The notes: a model not told the origin generated them from the sequence alone. Shown: positions 52,069 through 61,949, counted from the first letter of the stretch. The stretch is 64,000 bases of DNA from Flavobacterium sp. CFS9 (GCF_041154745.1 NZ_AP031573.1:5306017-5370016), one strand, 5' to 3'. Numbers and translations are program-made.

Positions 52069-53205
52069 TTAATCTAATATTGACCATGTATTGCTCTTTG
52101 GTGCTGCCACTTTCGTTTCTTCACTAATTACAATGTTCTCTTTTCTGATTCCGATATACTCCAATTCGCTTAATTTTTGCCATAAGCGCTTTAAAATCCC
52201 CAAAAACTGATTCAGTTTTTCAAGCGTTTGTGCGATATCGTTGTGGTCGTATACAGCACTTTTTGCTTCAAACAATACACTTAACAACTCTGAAGGTTTT
52301 ACATCAATCCATTCATAATAGTATTGCAGTAACACCTCTTTTTCTTTATCATCCATTAACGTCAGTGTCGAAATAAGATGATTCGCCAGAACAATGATTC
52401 TGTCAAACATATAAACAGGTGATTCCTCCGGAGCAACATTTTTAAGGTAAAAACAGTTTTCTGAATAATACCCGATTATTTTGGTGCACAAACTAAAGGT
52501 GTTTGATACCAGTCTGTTATTAGATGAGTTCTGCACATTTTTTTTATGAATTTTAATCGAGAAGTCATTCAGCTGATACAATTCAGTATTTACTTTCGCA
52601 ATAAACTGATTCAGAATTTCATTGTTTTTAGTCTTAACAACAGGCGCGATGTACTTGTTGTCTTCGATAAAAGTTCCGTTTTGGAATATTATTTTTTTAA
52701 CAATTAAAAAGTAACCTGATAAAAAATTATCATTTACCTCTTTTTTATTGATGATGTGCAATTTGATTTCCGGAAGGGCATGCGGATGATGCAATGGAAT
52801 GCTTTCCGGGTCAGGAATACCAACAGGAATTAAATCATAAGGATTAACGGAAACAATGACGTAGTAATGCTCAAAAGAATTTCGATCTAAGTCGTTGGCA
52901 TTAATACTTACTTCCGGAAGTTTGGTACCATAATTATCCGGATTAAAAGAAATGATGTGACCGTTTTTGGCAATTACTTCGCATTTTTTCAAATAGGCAA
53001 CTAATTGTCCTCCCTCAATTTTTATCTCAATGTCTATTGATTTATTTCCCGCCGGCTGGATACAGCCATAATTAAAATTGTTTAACTGAACTTTATTATA
53101 ATCGCTGACAATCGTAATGTAATTGAAATAATTATTGATAAAATGGTCTTTCGTAAGTTTTACACCGTCTGTCCAGTTGATTGGTAAATGAATGTTTGAT
53201 TTCAT
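52069..53205 (-). CDS. tssK: T6SS baseplate protein TssK
   Basis: This 378-residue cytoplasmic protein links the baseplate wedge (TssF-TssG-TssE) to the membrane complex. The opening HLPINWTDGVKLTKDHF corresponds to the P-x-x-W-x-x-G-M-x-L-x-x-x-H-F start of TssK proteins. Beta-rich N-terminal parts (SIDIEIKIEGGQLVAYLKKCEV; YYVIVSVNPYDLIPVGIPDPE) precede a helical C-terminal region. It is somewhat shorter than proteobacterial TssK (about 440). It follows tssN after 86 bases and precedes the O-Q-P-R genes. Confidence 0.85.
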   Translation of the reverse strand: MKSNIHLPINWTDGVKLTKDHFINNYFNYITIVSDYNKVQLNNFNYGCIQPAGNKSIDIEIKIEGGQLVAYLKKCEVIAKNGHIISFNPDNYGTKLPEVSINANDLDRNSFEHYYVIVSVNPYDLIPVGIPDPESIPLHHPHALPEIKLHIINKKEVNDNFLSGYFLIVKKIIFQNGTFIEDNKYIAPVVKTKNNEILNQFIAKVNTELYQLNDFSIKIHKKNVQNSSNNRLVSNTFSLCTKIIGYYSENCFYLKNVAPEESPVYMFDRIIVLANHLISTLTLMDDKEKEVLLQYYYEWIDVKPSELLSVLFEAKSAVYDHNDIAQTLEKLNQFLGILKRLWQKLSELEYIGIRKENIVISEETKVAAPKSNTWSILD

Positions 53206-53291
53206 AATCCTGAAGTTTGTTTTGTGGTATTTGTTAATCTCTTTTTCTTTTTTCCTAAAAATGGTTTTAAAGAAAAAGATGTGGTATTTAA

Positions 53292-54176
53292 TTATTCTTC
53301 CAGACCGTTTTCATGTCTGTTTAAAGCAACCCTTTTAGCAAAAATGGTCTGTTTATTTTTCAATTTACTTTCAGAAATAGTTCTGTAAGGACTCAAATTT
53401 TTGATAAACAAAGGAAAGCTGAAGTATTTTGCCGTATAAAAAGTCCAACCGGTATCTTCATTTTCTGCGTTGGATTCGATAGCATCATTAGGGAATCTGT
53501 AATTCTGGTCTTCGATAAACTTATCAAACCAGCTCCCCAGATTGACGTCCTGAGCAATTTTTACATCAAATTTGGAAAAGAATTCAGAATTGGCTTTTTT
53601 TCGGATGTGTATAGACACCTGCATGAGGCGGAACTTATCGATATTATCCCAATATTCGAAATCCTTGCGTTCCTTACCCACTCTCCAGTATTCGTAGAAA
53701 GGTTCAGGAATTTGCAGGTATTTGTTTTTTGATTCCTGAAAAAAGATCGGTACAAACAGCCACAAAATATTAAGCATACTGATGTGCGCATAACTCGATA
53801 TGGCGATATAATTGAAAACGAGATAATAAATCCACGAAGAGAGAATCGCTATGATTAAAAACAGAAACACCTTTGCCGCAACATTATTCTGTATTCCCAC
53901 TTTTTGAAATAAAGCTGTATTCATAAAATACACCAATGCGATTCCAAGTACGATGTAGTAGATAACCGAAAACAATAAGCCAAACCAGATAAATTCATTG
54001 TTAAAGAAAGCAAACAAACAGGGTAAAGCTGCTATAATCGAAAAACATAAAGTAAATATTATAGCCGCTTTTGTTTTGATTTTTACATTCGAAAACTGGC
54101 TCATAATCAGCGTTATGATTAAAATCAAAAACGGAGCTAATAGGTATTTTAAGAAAAAGGGTAGTATTGTATTCAT
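53292..54176 (-). CDS. tssN: T6SSiii inner-membrane protein TssN
   Basis: This is a 294-residue protein with five membrane segments in the first 150 residues (starting FFLKYLLAPFLILIITLIM, ending LNILWLFVPIFF) and a soluble C-terminal domain of about 140 residues (FYEYWRVGKERKDFEYWDNIDKFRLMQVSIHIRKKA; GWTFYTAKYFSFPLFIKNLSPYRT). This is the TssN pattern of Bacteroidota: a polytopic inner-membrane anchor whose cytoplasmic domain can contact the baseplate. It lies 34 bases downstream of tssG. Confidence 0.8.
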   Translation of the reverse strand: MNTILPFFLKYLLAPFLILIITLIMSQFSNVKIKTKAAIIFTLCFSIIAALPCLFAFFNNEFIWFGLLFSVIYYIVLGIALVYFMNTALFQKVGIQNNVAAKVFLFLIIAILSSWIYYLVFNYIAISSYAHISMLNILWLFVPIFFQESKNKYLQIPEPFYEYWRVGKERKDFEYWDNIDKFRLMQVSIHIRKKANSEFFSKFDVKIAQDVNLGSWFDKFIEDQNYRFPNDAIESNAENEDTGWTFYTAKYFSFPLFIKNLSPYRTISESKLKNKQTIFAKRVALNRHENGLEE

Positions 54177-54210
54177 ATCTGAATGTTATCTCATTATTAT
54201 GGTTTAAAAA

Positions 54211-55116
54211 TTATAAAATGGTATTTATGCCTAAATAGTTTTCGTTTAGTTTTATGCCTAACTGATAATTATTAAAAAAGACAATATCAATTTTTCTGTT
54301 ACTAATGATGAAATACTCTAATACTTTACGAGTGAGGTTCATCTTGCGTTCCAGTATCTTATAGTCTATATTTCCTTCAAAATATAGCGCAACTTCTACA
54401 TCGTCTATCTCGCTTTCTACCGCTCCGCAAAGTCCCAGATTGAATCCTAATGTTCCCTCACTTAACTTTAAAAAGGGAGAATTGGTAAAAACATGCTTCT
54501 TGTATTTTAATTTTACCACATTACCCAATAAAGTTTCCAGTACTTTCTCCAGTTCCGGAAGATTCTCTTTCAGTTTATCAGCTTCACACAGGTAAATGAA
54601 GAGGTTCTTTTTTTGTGTATTGGACAAATCAAAATCAATAGCAACTAATTCATCTACTATTTTCAGAAACAAATCAATCTTATCATTAAACAAGTGAAGA
54701 CTTCTGATTGCATAATTTGAATTTGCCGCAAAAAGCTCATTGTCAAAAGGCATAAAAAAGTCTAAAGCATTATTTTCTGCTTTTTTGTTTTCTCTTACCG
54801 CCTCTACAATTTCCTTATTCGACATCGTAGAATTACTAACCGATAAGGGATGAAAAAGTAATTCGGGTAAATTATGGTAGATGCTGTTTTTAGCCAAATG
54901 CAGCACCAACGCTTCTTTGGTATATCTGGAATCTTCCTGATACAGCATCGACGAAAGATCAATAGCGTCTCTTGAATTGTGTCTTTTTGAAAGGCCTTTG
55001 TGTCTGACAAAGACTTCGGTTTCCTTTTTAAGAATATTTTGCAATTCATAAAAAAGAATTTCTCCTCTCAAATTAAAGTTAAGCTGCTGCTTTAAAACTG
55101 CGATATCCTGTTCCAT
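54211..55116 (-). CDS. tssG: T6SS baseplate protein TssG
   Basis: This 301-residue cytoplasmic protein has the TssG order of features: an N-terminal helix (MEQDIAVLKQQLNFNLRGEILFYEL), a central strand-rich part, ENLPELEKVLETLLGNVVKLKYK, then LSEGTLGFNLGLCGAVESEIDDVEVAL, which matches the LG...LG region of the family, and a C-terminal FFNNYQLGIKLNENYLGIN. TssG and TssF form the wedge of the baseplate. It follows tssH after 3 bases. Confidence 0.78.
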   Translation of the reverse strand: MEQDIAVLKQQLNFNLRGEILFYELQNILKKETEVFVRHKGLSKRHNSRDAIDLSSMLYQEDSRYTKEALVLHLAKNSIYHNLPELLFHPLSVSNSTMSNKEIVEAVRENKKAENNALDFFMPFDNELFAANSNYAIRSLHLFNDKIDLFLKIVDELVAIDFDLSNTQKKNLFIYLCEADKLKENLPELEKVLETLLGNVVKLKYKKHVFTNSPFLKLSEGTLGFNLGLCGAVESEIDDVEVALYFEGNIDYKILERKMNLTRKVLEYFIISNRKIDIVFFNNYQLGIKLNENYLGINTIL

Positions 55117-55119
55117 ATC

Positions 55120-57552
55120 TTATTTCTTTTCCCAGATAAATTCATCCTCTTTTATATCCAGAACAATACTTTCGTTCTCCAAAATAGCTTCGGATATAAT
55201 CAGTTTTGAAATGGTTTTCTTCAGATAAGTTCGTACGGTTCCCGCAATAGGTCTGGCACCATATTTTTTAGAAAATCCTTTATTGGTCAGATATTCTAAA
55301 GCCGCATCGGATAAATCAAACGAAATATTTTTGATCGTTCTTAACTGTTCCTGCAGACGGCTCAGATGCAGTTTGAAAATAGCTTTGGCGATTTCTATGT
55401 TGATCGGTGCAAATGGAACTACCTCAGTCAAACGTCCTAAAAACTCAGGTCTGAAATGCTGACTCATAATATCAATCAACTGATTAGAAGTCGGTAAATG
55501 ACCGCTTTCTATTTGTTCCTGAATCCATTGACTTCCAATATTTGAGGTAAAAATGATAATCGCATTCGAAAAATCACCTTCACGACCCAATTTATCATGC
55601 ACTTTTCCTTCGTCCATAATCTGCAAAAACACGTCGTAAACCGAACTGTGCGCTTTTTCGATCTCATCAAAGAGTACCACTGAGTAAGGTTTCTGTCTGA
55701 TTTTATTCACCAGCATCCCCCCTTCTTCATAGCCCACATATCCCGGAGGCGCGCCATACAATAACGCCGCTGAATGTTCTTCTTTAAACTCGGACATGTC
55801 AAAACGAATCATCGCATTTTCGTCATCAAACAATAACTCAGCAAGTGTTTTAGTTAATTCTGTCTTTCCGGTTCCTGTTGGTCCCAGGAAAAAGAACGAA
55901 CCAATAGGCTGCTTCGGGTTACTCAAACCGCTTCGGGATTCGATTATGGCTTCTGAAAGTGTTTTAATAGCATGTGCCTGCCCTTTTACTCTCTCCTGTA
56001 ATTTGTCTTCGATCGTTAGCAATTTCTCCTTTTCTCCCGCACTTATCTTTCCTAATGGAATTCCGGTTGCATTAGAAACTACTGCCAAAATCTCAGATTT
56101 TCTAACCACAATGATTTTCTCCTTTGCGATCGCTTCGATATCAGCTGCTAATTTTTCGATCTCCTCAAAAGTGATTACTTCATCTTTTTGTTTTTTTGAA
56201 TTTTCAGCAGCACTAATTTTACTGGTTACCACACAGCTAATTCTGTTGAATATTTCTTTTTTCAGCAAACTCATCCTTGATTCGTCGGCTGGATCAGCTT
56301 CATTTATCTGCTCTTTTATTTTTACAATTTCAACTAATGAATTCGCATTTGAAACAATTACCGAAGAGGCCGTTCGGTCTAATAAATCAATAGCTCCGTA
56401 AGGCAGTTTCTTTTCTTTATAAAATCTTTTTGACAGATGAATGGCTTCTTCTATAATTTCATCGTCAATTCCTATTTTATAATGTTTTTCTAATTTATTT
56501 TTATAAATCCCCAGACATTCCACTAATAAAGCGTGGTCCAGTTCTTCTATAAAAATATTTTCGAACTTCCCGTCAATCGTCGTTCCTTCAATCGATTTTC
56601 GATACGAATCTGAATCAATAGAAGCAATAATGTTAATCGTTCCCTGCGTTAATTGGGTATTGATGATGTTGATTACCGCATTTGATTTTGAATTTGATGA
56701 ATTTAACAGCACCTGTATGTCATCAATAAAAAGTATACTCTTTCCGTTTTTGGATAACTTTTCGAAAATTTCAATCAATTTCTTCGAAATCTCATTTTCA
56801 CCGCTGCAATTGGCAACAAGTTTAGACACGTTTAAAGACAGTACCAGTGTTTCTTCAAAAAAATTAGGATCTGTTTCATGCAAACTGGAAATCAGATTTT
56901 TTATGATACTTGTTTTTCCAATACCCGATTCTCCAATCAGTAAAATTCCGTGATTTTCGTATCGTTCTATGTTTTCAAGGATCAATCTTACCTCCTTATT
57001 TCGGCCAATAATAGCACTTCCCTCTTCGATTATATTTTTTCTGTAGAGCGTATCACAATAATTAATATCAACAGTTTCTTCCTTATCGTCATTATCGACG
57101 AGACTAAAGCTTTTTTGAGTATTGCGAAGTCCAAAATGTTTTAAAAGTTCTTTATCGCTTAAATTTAAACCGTCGATCTGTTTATCACTGTACACCAATC
57201 CGGGCTTAATAATAGCAATAAAAACGCAAAAAGCATCGATAGAATCTGATCCTAATCTGATTTTGTTGAAATTCGATTCGGCAAAAACATTTTCAATCTC
57301 TGCATCGGCGATAATAATGTTATCATTGCTTTGAGTCGAAGTATATACTTCCTTTCTAACGTCAAACCATTCTCTAATATAATCTATGTCTTTTGATAGC
57401 GTTTTTAAAACCTCTGTCAATCCTGTTGGCTCATATAACAGCGCATAGGCTAAATGCGGAACACCGTAAGTGCTATGTCCATCCTGAATGGCCAGCGATT
57501 TAGCAGATTTAATGGCAGATAGTAAGCTGGGGCTGTAATCTAATTCATTCAT
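55120..57552 (-). CDS. tssH: T6SS sheath-recycling ATPase TssH (ClpV)
   Basis: This 810-residue AAA+ protein of the ClpB/ClpV class disassembles contracted TssB-TssC sheath. The N-terminal Clp-N domain covers about residues 1-160 (SAIKSAKSLAIQDGHSTYGVPHLAYAL). The first AAA domain has Walker A GESGIGKT (about 220) and Walker B ILFIDDIQ. A middle region of about 100 residues is shorter than the ClpB middle domain. The second AAA domain has Walker A GPTGTGKT (about 555), Walker B VVLFDEIEKAH and an arginine-finger region FRPEFLGRLTEVVPF. The C-terminal D2-small domain ends RPIAGTVRTYLKKTISKLI. It lies 4 bases after tssF in the core operon. Confidence 0.92.
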   Translation of the reverse strand: MNELDYSPSLLSAIKSAKSLAIQDGHSTYGVPHLAYALLYEPTGLTEVLKTLSKDIDYIREWFDVRKEVYTSTQSNDNIIIADAEIENVFAESNFNKIRLGSDSIDAFCVFIAIIKPGLVYSDKQIDGLNLSDKELLKHFGLRNTQKSFSLVDNDDKEETVDINYCDTLYRKNIIEEGSAIIGRNKEVRLILENIERYENHGILLIGESGIGKTSIIKNLISSLHETDPNFFEETLVLSLNVSKLVANCSGENEISKKLIEIFEKLSKNGKSILFIDDIQVLLNSSNSKSNAVINIINTQLTQGTINIIASIDSDSYRKSIEGTTIDGKFENIFIEELDHALLVECLGIYKNKLEKHYKIGIDDEIIEEAIHLSKRFYKEKKLPYGAIDLLDRTASSVIVSNANSLVEIVKIKEQINEADPADESRMSLLKKEIFNRISCVVTSKISAAENSKKQKDEVITFEEIEKLAADIEAIAKEKIIVVRKSEILAVVSNATGIPLGKISAGEKEKLLTIEDKLQERVKGQAHAIKTLSEAIIESRSGLSNPKQPIGSFFFLGPTGTGKTELTKTLAELLFDDENAMIRFDMSEFKEEHSAALLYGAPPGYVGYEEGGMLVNKIRQKPYSVVLFDEIEKAHSSVYDVFLQIMDEGKVHDKLGREGDFSNAIIIFTSNIGSQWIQEQIESGHLPTSNQLIDIMSQHFRPEFLGRLTEVVPFAPINIEIAKAIFKLHLSRLQEQLRTIKNISFDLSDAALEYLTNKGFSKKYGARPIAGTVRTYLKKTISKLIISEAILENESIVLDIKEDEFIWEKK

Positions 57553-57556
57553 AACT

Positions 57557-59314
57557 TTAGTTTATGGTAATTTGAAATGGGATGTTCATCACGGATTGTT
57601 TTTCTAAAGTTTCCTTCAAAAACAATCCTATTTTTTGCTTGTTTTCTATCTGTAAAGCATATTTATCCTGCAAAACAACTTTTACATCAATGGTTCTGAA
57701 TACTCCTTTTTTTCTTTCATTGCTAATGCCAACTCCATCTGTAATCAACACCTCTTTTGTAATGTTTCTTAAATGATAATGAACCGCAGATTTTATGTCT
57801 TGTTTCGTTACCAGTCTCTCTTTGGATAAAAAACCATATCGAAGATTAATTAGTTTCTCGACTTTGTTATTTCTGTAAATTCCACCAAGCGAAGTAGTTT
57901 CAAAAACAGTAGAATCCTGAACTAATTCTGATAAGACCGTTTGTTTTAAAACAGTACCTTTTTTTAAATTATTGGCCACCTTACCGTTTGATGTCCAATA
58001 CGAACAATAAAGTATTTTAGATTTATCGGTTTCATGAATCAGAGCATAAACTTCTTCTTCGTTCACCTGACTGTAACTGCTGCTAATTTTACTTTCAATT
58101 GAATTGATTTCTTCATTGATTTTCGTCATTGTCGCATCAATATAATCGGCATTGATATTCGAAAATGAACTGATGTCTTCACGTAAAGCTCTGGCTAATT
58201 TTTTAAGGAAAAACTTTGCCGTTCTGGAATCGTAATTCTCTAATCCGCCATAAAAAACGGTATAGGTATTTGAAGTGATCGCGTTAGGCTGCTTAATTCC
58301 ATTGATGAATTCGATGTTTTTTTCGTTAAAAACTTTCATCACATCCAAAAAGTGTGTGTTTCTCTCTGCCTTCATCGGAAAAAGACGTCCTTCCACCTGA
58401 GCATTGTGAACTCTGTTGTTCATCTTTCGGTTGACGATCGGAAATGTGTTGATCTTTATCTGAATTTTATCAAGCTCCTGTTTGGTAAAGATTTCAGGAA
58501 ATACGAACTCTAACCAAATAAGTTCTGTATTCTTTTTAGCCGATTTTAGTGCTTCTTTTTCAATATCGAATTTATCAAGTAAAGACTCGTAAACCAATTT
58601 CTCCGGATTCAGTTTTAACTTGTAAATAAAATTTTTATAATACGATTTTATTGCTTCAACGTAATGCTTGTTGTCCTGCACTTCCGCAAAAATTTCGTTT
58701 TCAAAATCAATCAAATTTCCGTGAGTATCTCTCACGGTAACAAACTGTAAAAAAGCATCCAACGAAGAATTTTCCGTAACAAATGTAAACTTCAAGGAAT
58801 TCAATTTCTCCAGATTTTCTCTTGAAACATCCAGTCCGATCCACATCCTGTGATCAGATATTTTACAATGCACCGGCAAGCGATTCACATTTTTGAAAGA
58901 ATCTATCAATAACGAATCATACAACTGAAAACCAACTTCTCCTTCTATGATGCTTTCGTTGGTAAAGGGAGTAAAATGAATATCATAATCAACATTGGTT
59001 GCGAAAGTCGATTTTATAATGAATTCGGCATCACTGTCCAGTACCACAATACCATTTGTTGCTGCTGTACTTGCTAAAGCATGAGCCGGCATAGGTAAAT
59101 TCCATTGACTTGGTACAATTTCCTGAGCAATGCGTTCAATAATTTTATTATCCGATTCGATTCCTTCGTGATACAAATAATAAAGTTCATGAACAAAAAC
59201 GTCTAATAACATCATGACCAAAGGGTCGGCCATGTTAATATTTTCAATTCCCCAGATCTCTAAACACTTCTTTTGTATTCTGTTTTTTATTTCAATAAAC
59301 TTAACGTCTTTCAT
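57557..59314 (-). CDS. tssF: T6SS baseplate protein TssF
   Basis: This is a 585-residue cytoplasmic baseplate protein. The N-terminal part has DPLVMMLLDVFVHELYYLYHEGI and ERIAQEIVPSQWNLPMPAHALASTAATNG, which fits TssF openings, including the P-x-P-A segment. The centre has ELIWLEFVFPEIF and TFPIVNRKMNNRVHNAQVEGRLFPM, the P-x-x-N region. The C-terminal domain (FLKETLEKQSVMNIPFQITI) resembles a phage wedge protein end. It lies 8 bases after tssE and 4 before tssH. Confidence 0.88.
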   Translation of the reverse strand: MKDVKFIEIKNRIQKKCLEIWGIENINMADPLVMMLLDVFVHELYYLYHEGIESDNKIIERIAQEIVPSQWNLPMPAHALASTAATNGIVVLDSDAEFIIKSTFATNVDYDIHFTPFTNESIIEGEVGFQLYDSLLIDSFKNVNRLPVHCKISDHRMWIGLDVSRENLEKLNSLKFTFVTENSSLDAFLQFVTVRDTHGNLIDFENEIFAEVQDNKHYVEAIKSYYKNFIYKLKLNPEKLVYESLLDKFDIEKEALKSAKKNTELIWLEFVFPEIFTKQELDKIQIKINTFPIVNRKMNNRVHNAQVEGRLFPMKAERNTHFLDVMKVFNEKNIEFINGIKQPNAITSNTYTVFYGGLENYDSRTAKFFLKKLARALREDISSFSNINADYIDATMTKINEEINSIESKISSSYSQVNEEEVYALIHETDKSKILYCSYWTSNGKVANNLKKGTVLKQTVLSELVQDSTVFETTSLGGIYRNNKVEKLINLRYGFLSKERLVTKQDIKSAVHYHLRNITKEVLITDGVGISNERKKGVFRTIDVKVVLQDKYALQIENKQKIGLFLKETLEKQSVMNIPFQITIN

Positions 59315-59322
59315 ATTTTGTA

Positions 59323-59742
59323 CTATTGAGAAATTGGGCTTATATTCAATTTTGTGTGAAAACTAAATGGCATCAGACTTTCGATAATGTCTCCTTTTAC
59401 GACTATGTTTGCTTTTCTTCTTATGCTTGATCCCAGCTCTGTATTATCAATTTCATCTAACGAAATAGTGACCTCACTTAAGGTTAATCTCCTCTCAAAT
59501 TCAGCAATCGACTTTAACAGGGATTTTCTAACTAAATCCTCCCAATCTCTTTTCTTTATATGCTGATTAAACTCCAAATCCCAGATGACAGATCCGTAAT
59601 TTGGGATCTCCGGAATCTCTCCGAATGAAGTGGTAATAATCATCATAATGTTATAAGCAATCGATTCTTCTATCTTACAAAAATTATCCTGTGAACCTCT
59701 CACCAAAGACTTAAAATTAACAGGGTATTTCAGGTATTTCAT
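59323..59742 (-). CDS. tssE: T6SS baseplate protein TssE (gp25-like)
   Basis: This 139-residue protein is a gp25/GPW-type wedge component that initiates sheath assembly. The family core is visible: ESIAYNIMMIITTSFGEIPEIPNYGSVIWDLEFNQ (R/S-x-FGE...YG-x-x-I-W-D), then LVRKSLLKSIAEFERRLTLSEVTISLDEID with the conserved E-x-R-L segment, and IVVKGDI. It is the first gene of the minus-strand core operon, divergent from tssB across 158 bases. Confidence 0.87.
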   Translation of the reverse strand: MKYLKYPVNFKSLVRGSQDNFCKIEESIAYNIMMIITTSFGEIPEIPNYGSVIWDLEFNQHIKKRDWEDLVRKSLLKSIAEFERRLTLSEVTISLDEIDNTELGSSIRRKANIVVKGDIIESLMPFSFHTKLNISPISQ

Positions 59743-59900
59743 CTTTTGTCGAAATTAAGTTGTTTTTTCTAAAACTAAAGCTTTAATTTTTAAATTTAAC
59801 ACATTGCTACAAAACTCCAAATAAAATACTTACAAATCAATATTATTTTAAAGTATTTTTTTACTAGTTTTACAAAATCAACTAAAAATCTTATAAAATT
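59743..59900. promoter_or_regulatory. Divergent control region between tssE and tssB
   Basis: A 158-base AT-rich region must contain start signals for both the sheath genes and the core operon. TAGTTTTA near 59864-59871 is one mismatch from the -7 consensus on the plus strand, 30 bases before tssB. No convincing minus-strand match was found. Confidence 0.4.
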
Positions 59901-60356
59901 ATGAGCATGTTCAATTATGGTATTGGTGGCAATGAAGTAAAAGTTGACGCCAGTGAATCAATTTTGGAAATCCCTTCAAACAGAACATTACTAATTCAAA
60001 AACTTACAAATGAGCAGCCGGTTGGCCCCGAAGCTGTCTATGATTTGCAGACTGTAGAAGCGGTTTTTGAGAAGTACAAACCTAGCGTAGACTTTGAATT
60101 TACAACGGAACAGGGTTCCGATTTAAACGAATCGATGGTCTTCCAAAACTTAGGAGATTTTGGAGCAAAATCTATAAAAGAAAACAGTCCTTTTCTTAAT
60201 AAATTAAACACTGAAAAGGAACAAGCGTACAAAATTGTTCGCCAACTTTCGAGCAACAGAGCTTTAATAAAAGCGATCCAGGATCCGGCAGTTAAAGAAG
60301 CAGTAATCGAATTACTTCAAAACGCTAAGAACGAAATTAACAACAACAAACAGTAA
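59901..60356 (+). CDS. tssB: T6SS sheath small subunit TssB
   Basis: This 151-residue protein matches TssB/VipA. It has an N-terminal strand segment (MSMFNYGIGGNEVKVDASESI), a central KPSVDFEFTTEQGSDLNESMVFQNLGDFGAKSIKENSPFLNKLN region corresponding to the family's P-V...L...F...D-F-x-P-x-x-I segment, and a C-terminal helix (LLQNAKNEINNNKQ). It pairs with TssC to build the contractile sheath. The stop is two bases before tssC. The pair is transcribed opposite to the rest of the core genes, unusual compared with many loci where sheath genes lead the same operon. Confidence 0.88.
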   Translation: MSMFNYGIGGNEVKVDASESILEIPSNRTLLIQKLTNEQPVGPEAVYDLQTVEAVFEKYKPSVDFEFTTEQGSDLNESMVFQNLGDFGAKSIKENSPFLNKLNTEKEQAYKIVRQLSSNRALIKAIQDPAVKEAVIELLQNAKNEINNNKQ

Positions 60357-60358
60357 AT

Positions 60359-61723
60359 ATGGCAACTCAAACTAAAGAACAAAAAGTTCAAGGTTCTTCA
60401 AGCGAACAATTAGTACAAGAATCACCAAGCAAAATAAACCTGTTAAACGAATATGGAGGTTTTGCTTTCCTAGAAAACGTAATCGACGGATTATCAAACT
60501 TAAACCCAACCAGAAAAGCCAGAAAAAATATCTTTCTTAACGATGCTCAATGGGAAAGTGAGAGAACAACTCTTAATAACAGACTTGATTTGTGGCTGGA
60601 TTTACTAAAAGGAAATGATTCTGTTGAATCAATGATCGAAGTGGCCAATGCAAAAGCAACATCAGCAGATGCAACATTAAATAAAAACCTGAAATACGCC
60701 TTAAATACTACAAGAGAACTAGAAACATCATACCGTAGTGTTGCTTTATTCTACAAAAACGCCGAAAGCGACAAAATCAAGAACGTAACGATCGTAAACG
60801 CCGATTTATCACAATTAAAAGATTTAGACAACACTTTGTTTATTGATTATGTTTCGAATGAATTAAAACAAAATTTTGACCGTCTTGATTTGAGAAAAAA
60901 CTACTCTATACTTTCAGTTCCGGGATATTTAGGTTCTAATGCTGTTTTAGAAAAATGGTCTAAAATTGCTCACGAAAATAAAACTGTCTTACTAACTGAC
61001 TTCCAAGATCTTGAAACTCCGGATGATGTTATCGATATCTTCTTCAATGCAAATCATACAGGTGGTGATGTGTACAAATCAAACACGATCATGACTTGTA
61101 ACTATTTGTTGGGAAGAAGTAAAAATAACGAAGTTGGAGAAGAAGACAATCTTTATGTACCACCATCCACTTCTTTAGCAGGTAAAATCTACAAAACATT
61201 GATGTCTCAGGTAGTTGCCGGTAAAAAATTCGGAGGTTTAAACGAAGTAGAAAGCGTTCGTTTTGACCTGAAGAAAAGTGAAATCTCAGAAATTGAAAAA
61301 ATGGGATTGGTACCAATGGTTAATGAGTACAGCAAAATTATGGCTTTCTCTGCCAAGACATTATTCAACGGAGACAATTTAGGTTTACAAACGTATTCTG
61401 TAGTGCGTGTATTTGACCATATTACCAAAGTACTTTTCGATTTCTTAAACAGAAGAGCATTCGAAAACTGGACTACCAGAACTGAAGCCGATTTAAGAAG
61501 CCAAATCATTAAGTTCCTTGACGGAATCAAAGGACCAACTAATCTTATTGAGAAGTTTACCGTAATGAAAATTGAGCAGGATAAAACTCAAAAAGACAGA
61601 ATCTTACTAGACATCCACATCACACCATACTTCCCGGCTAAAAGTTTCGTAATTCAATTAGACGGACACAAAGGAGATGGTCCAGAAGAAGCTGTTTGGC
61701 ATAGTGATTACAAACAGGTTTAA
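60359..61723 (+). CDS. tssC: T6SS sheath large subunit TssC
   Basis: This 454-residue protein is the TssC/VipB sheath subunit. Recognisable parts are an N-terminal helix region (EYGGFAFLENVIDGLSNLNPTRKARKNIFLN), the domain with LLLTDFQDLETPDDVIDIFFN, AKTLFNGDNLGLQTYSVVRVFDHITKVLFDFLNRRAFENWTTR (family C-terminal helices), and a terminal strand AKSFVIQLDGHK that completes the handshake with neighbouring subunits. It lies directly after tssB and is followed by a strong terminator. Confidence 0.93.
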   Translation: MATQTKEQKVQGSSSEQLVQESPSKINLLNEYGGFAFLENVIDGLSNLNPTRKARKNIFLNDAQWESERTTLNNRLDLWLDLLKGNDSVESMIEVANAKATSADATLNKNLKYALNTTRELETSYRSVALFYKNAESDKIKNVTIVNADLSQLKDLDNTLFIDYVSNELKQNFDRLDLRKNYSILSVPGYLGSNAVLEKWSKIAHENKTVLLTDFQDLETPDDVIDIFFNANHTGGDVYKSNTIMTCNYLLGRSKNNEVGEEDNLYVPPSTSLAGKIYKTLMSQVVAGKKFGGLNEVESVRFDLKKSEISEIEKMGLVPMVNEYSKIMAFSAKTLFNGDNLGLQTYSVVRVFDHITKVLFDFLNRRAFENWTTRTEADLRSQIIKFLDGIKGPTNLIEKFTVMKIEQDKTQKDRILLDIHITPYFPAKSFVIQLDGHKGDGPEEAVWHSDYKQV

Positions 61724-61746
61724 TTACATTTCTACCCTAAAATCTA

Positions 61747-61781
61747 CCCCAAAAAATTAATCTTTTGGGGTTCTTTTTTTT
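61747..61781 (+). terminator. Intrinsic terminator of tssB-tssC
   Basis: CCCCAAAA (61747-61754) pairs with TTTTGGGG (61763-61770) with an 8-base loop, followed by a run of about eight T. It lies 23 bases after the tssC stop. Confidence 0.88.
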
Positions 61782-61949
61782 AAGCTGTATCCTAACTTAT
61801 ATTAATAAAAAATGCTACTAAACGAAATAAAATTAGAGCAATACACTCTTCATCGTTTATGATAGTAGTTCTTTTAAGAAATAGACTATATTCGTTATTA
61901 ATTAAACCTAAATCAGGTCTAATTTTCAACAAACAAATTAAATAAGGCA

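Noticed and set aside
59763..59900. A strong minus-strand promoter for tssE
   Set aside because: No TAnnTTTG-like match with acceptable spacing was found, so only the region as a whole is reported.
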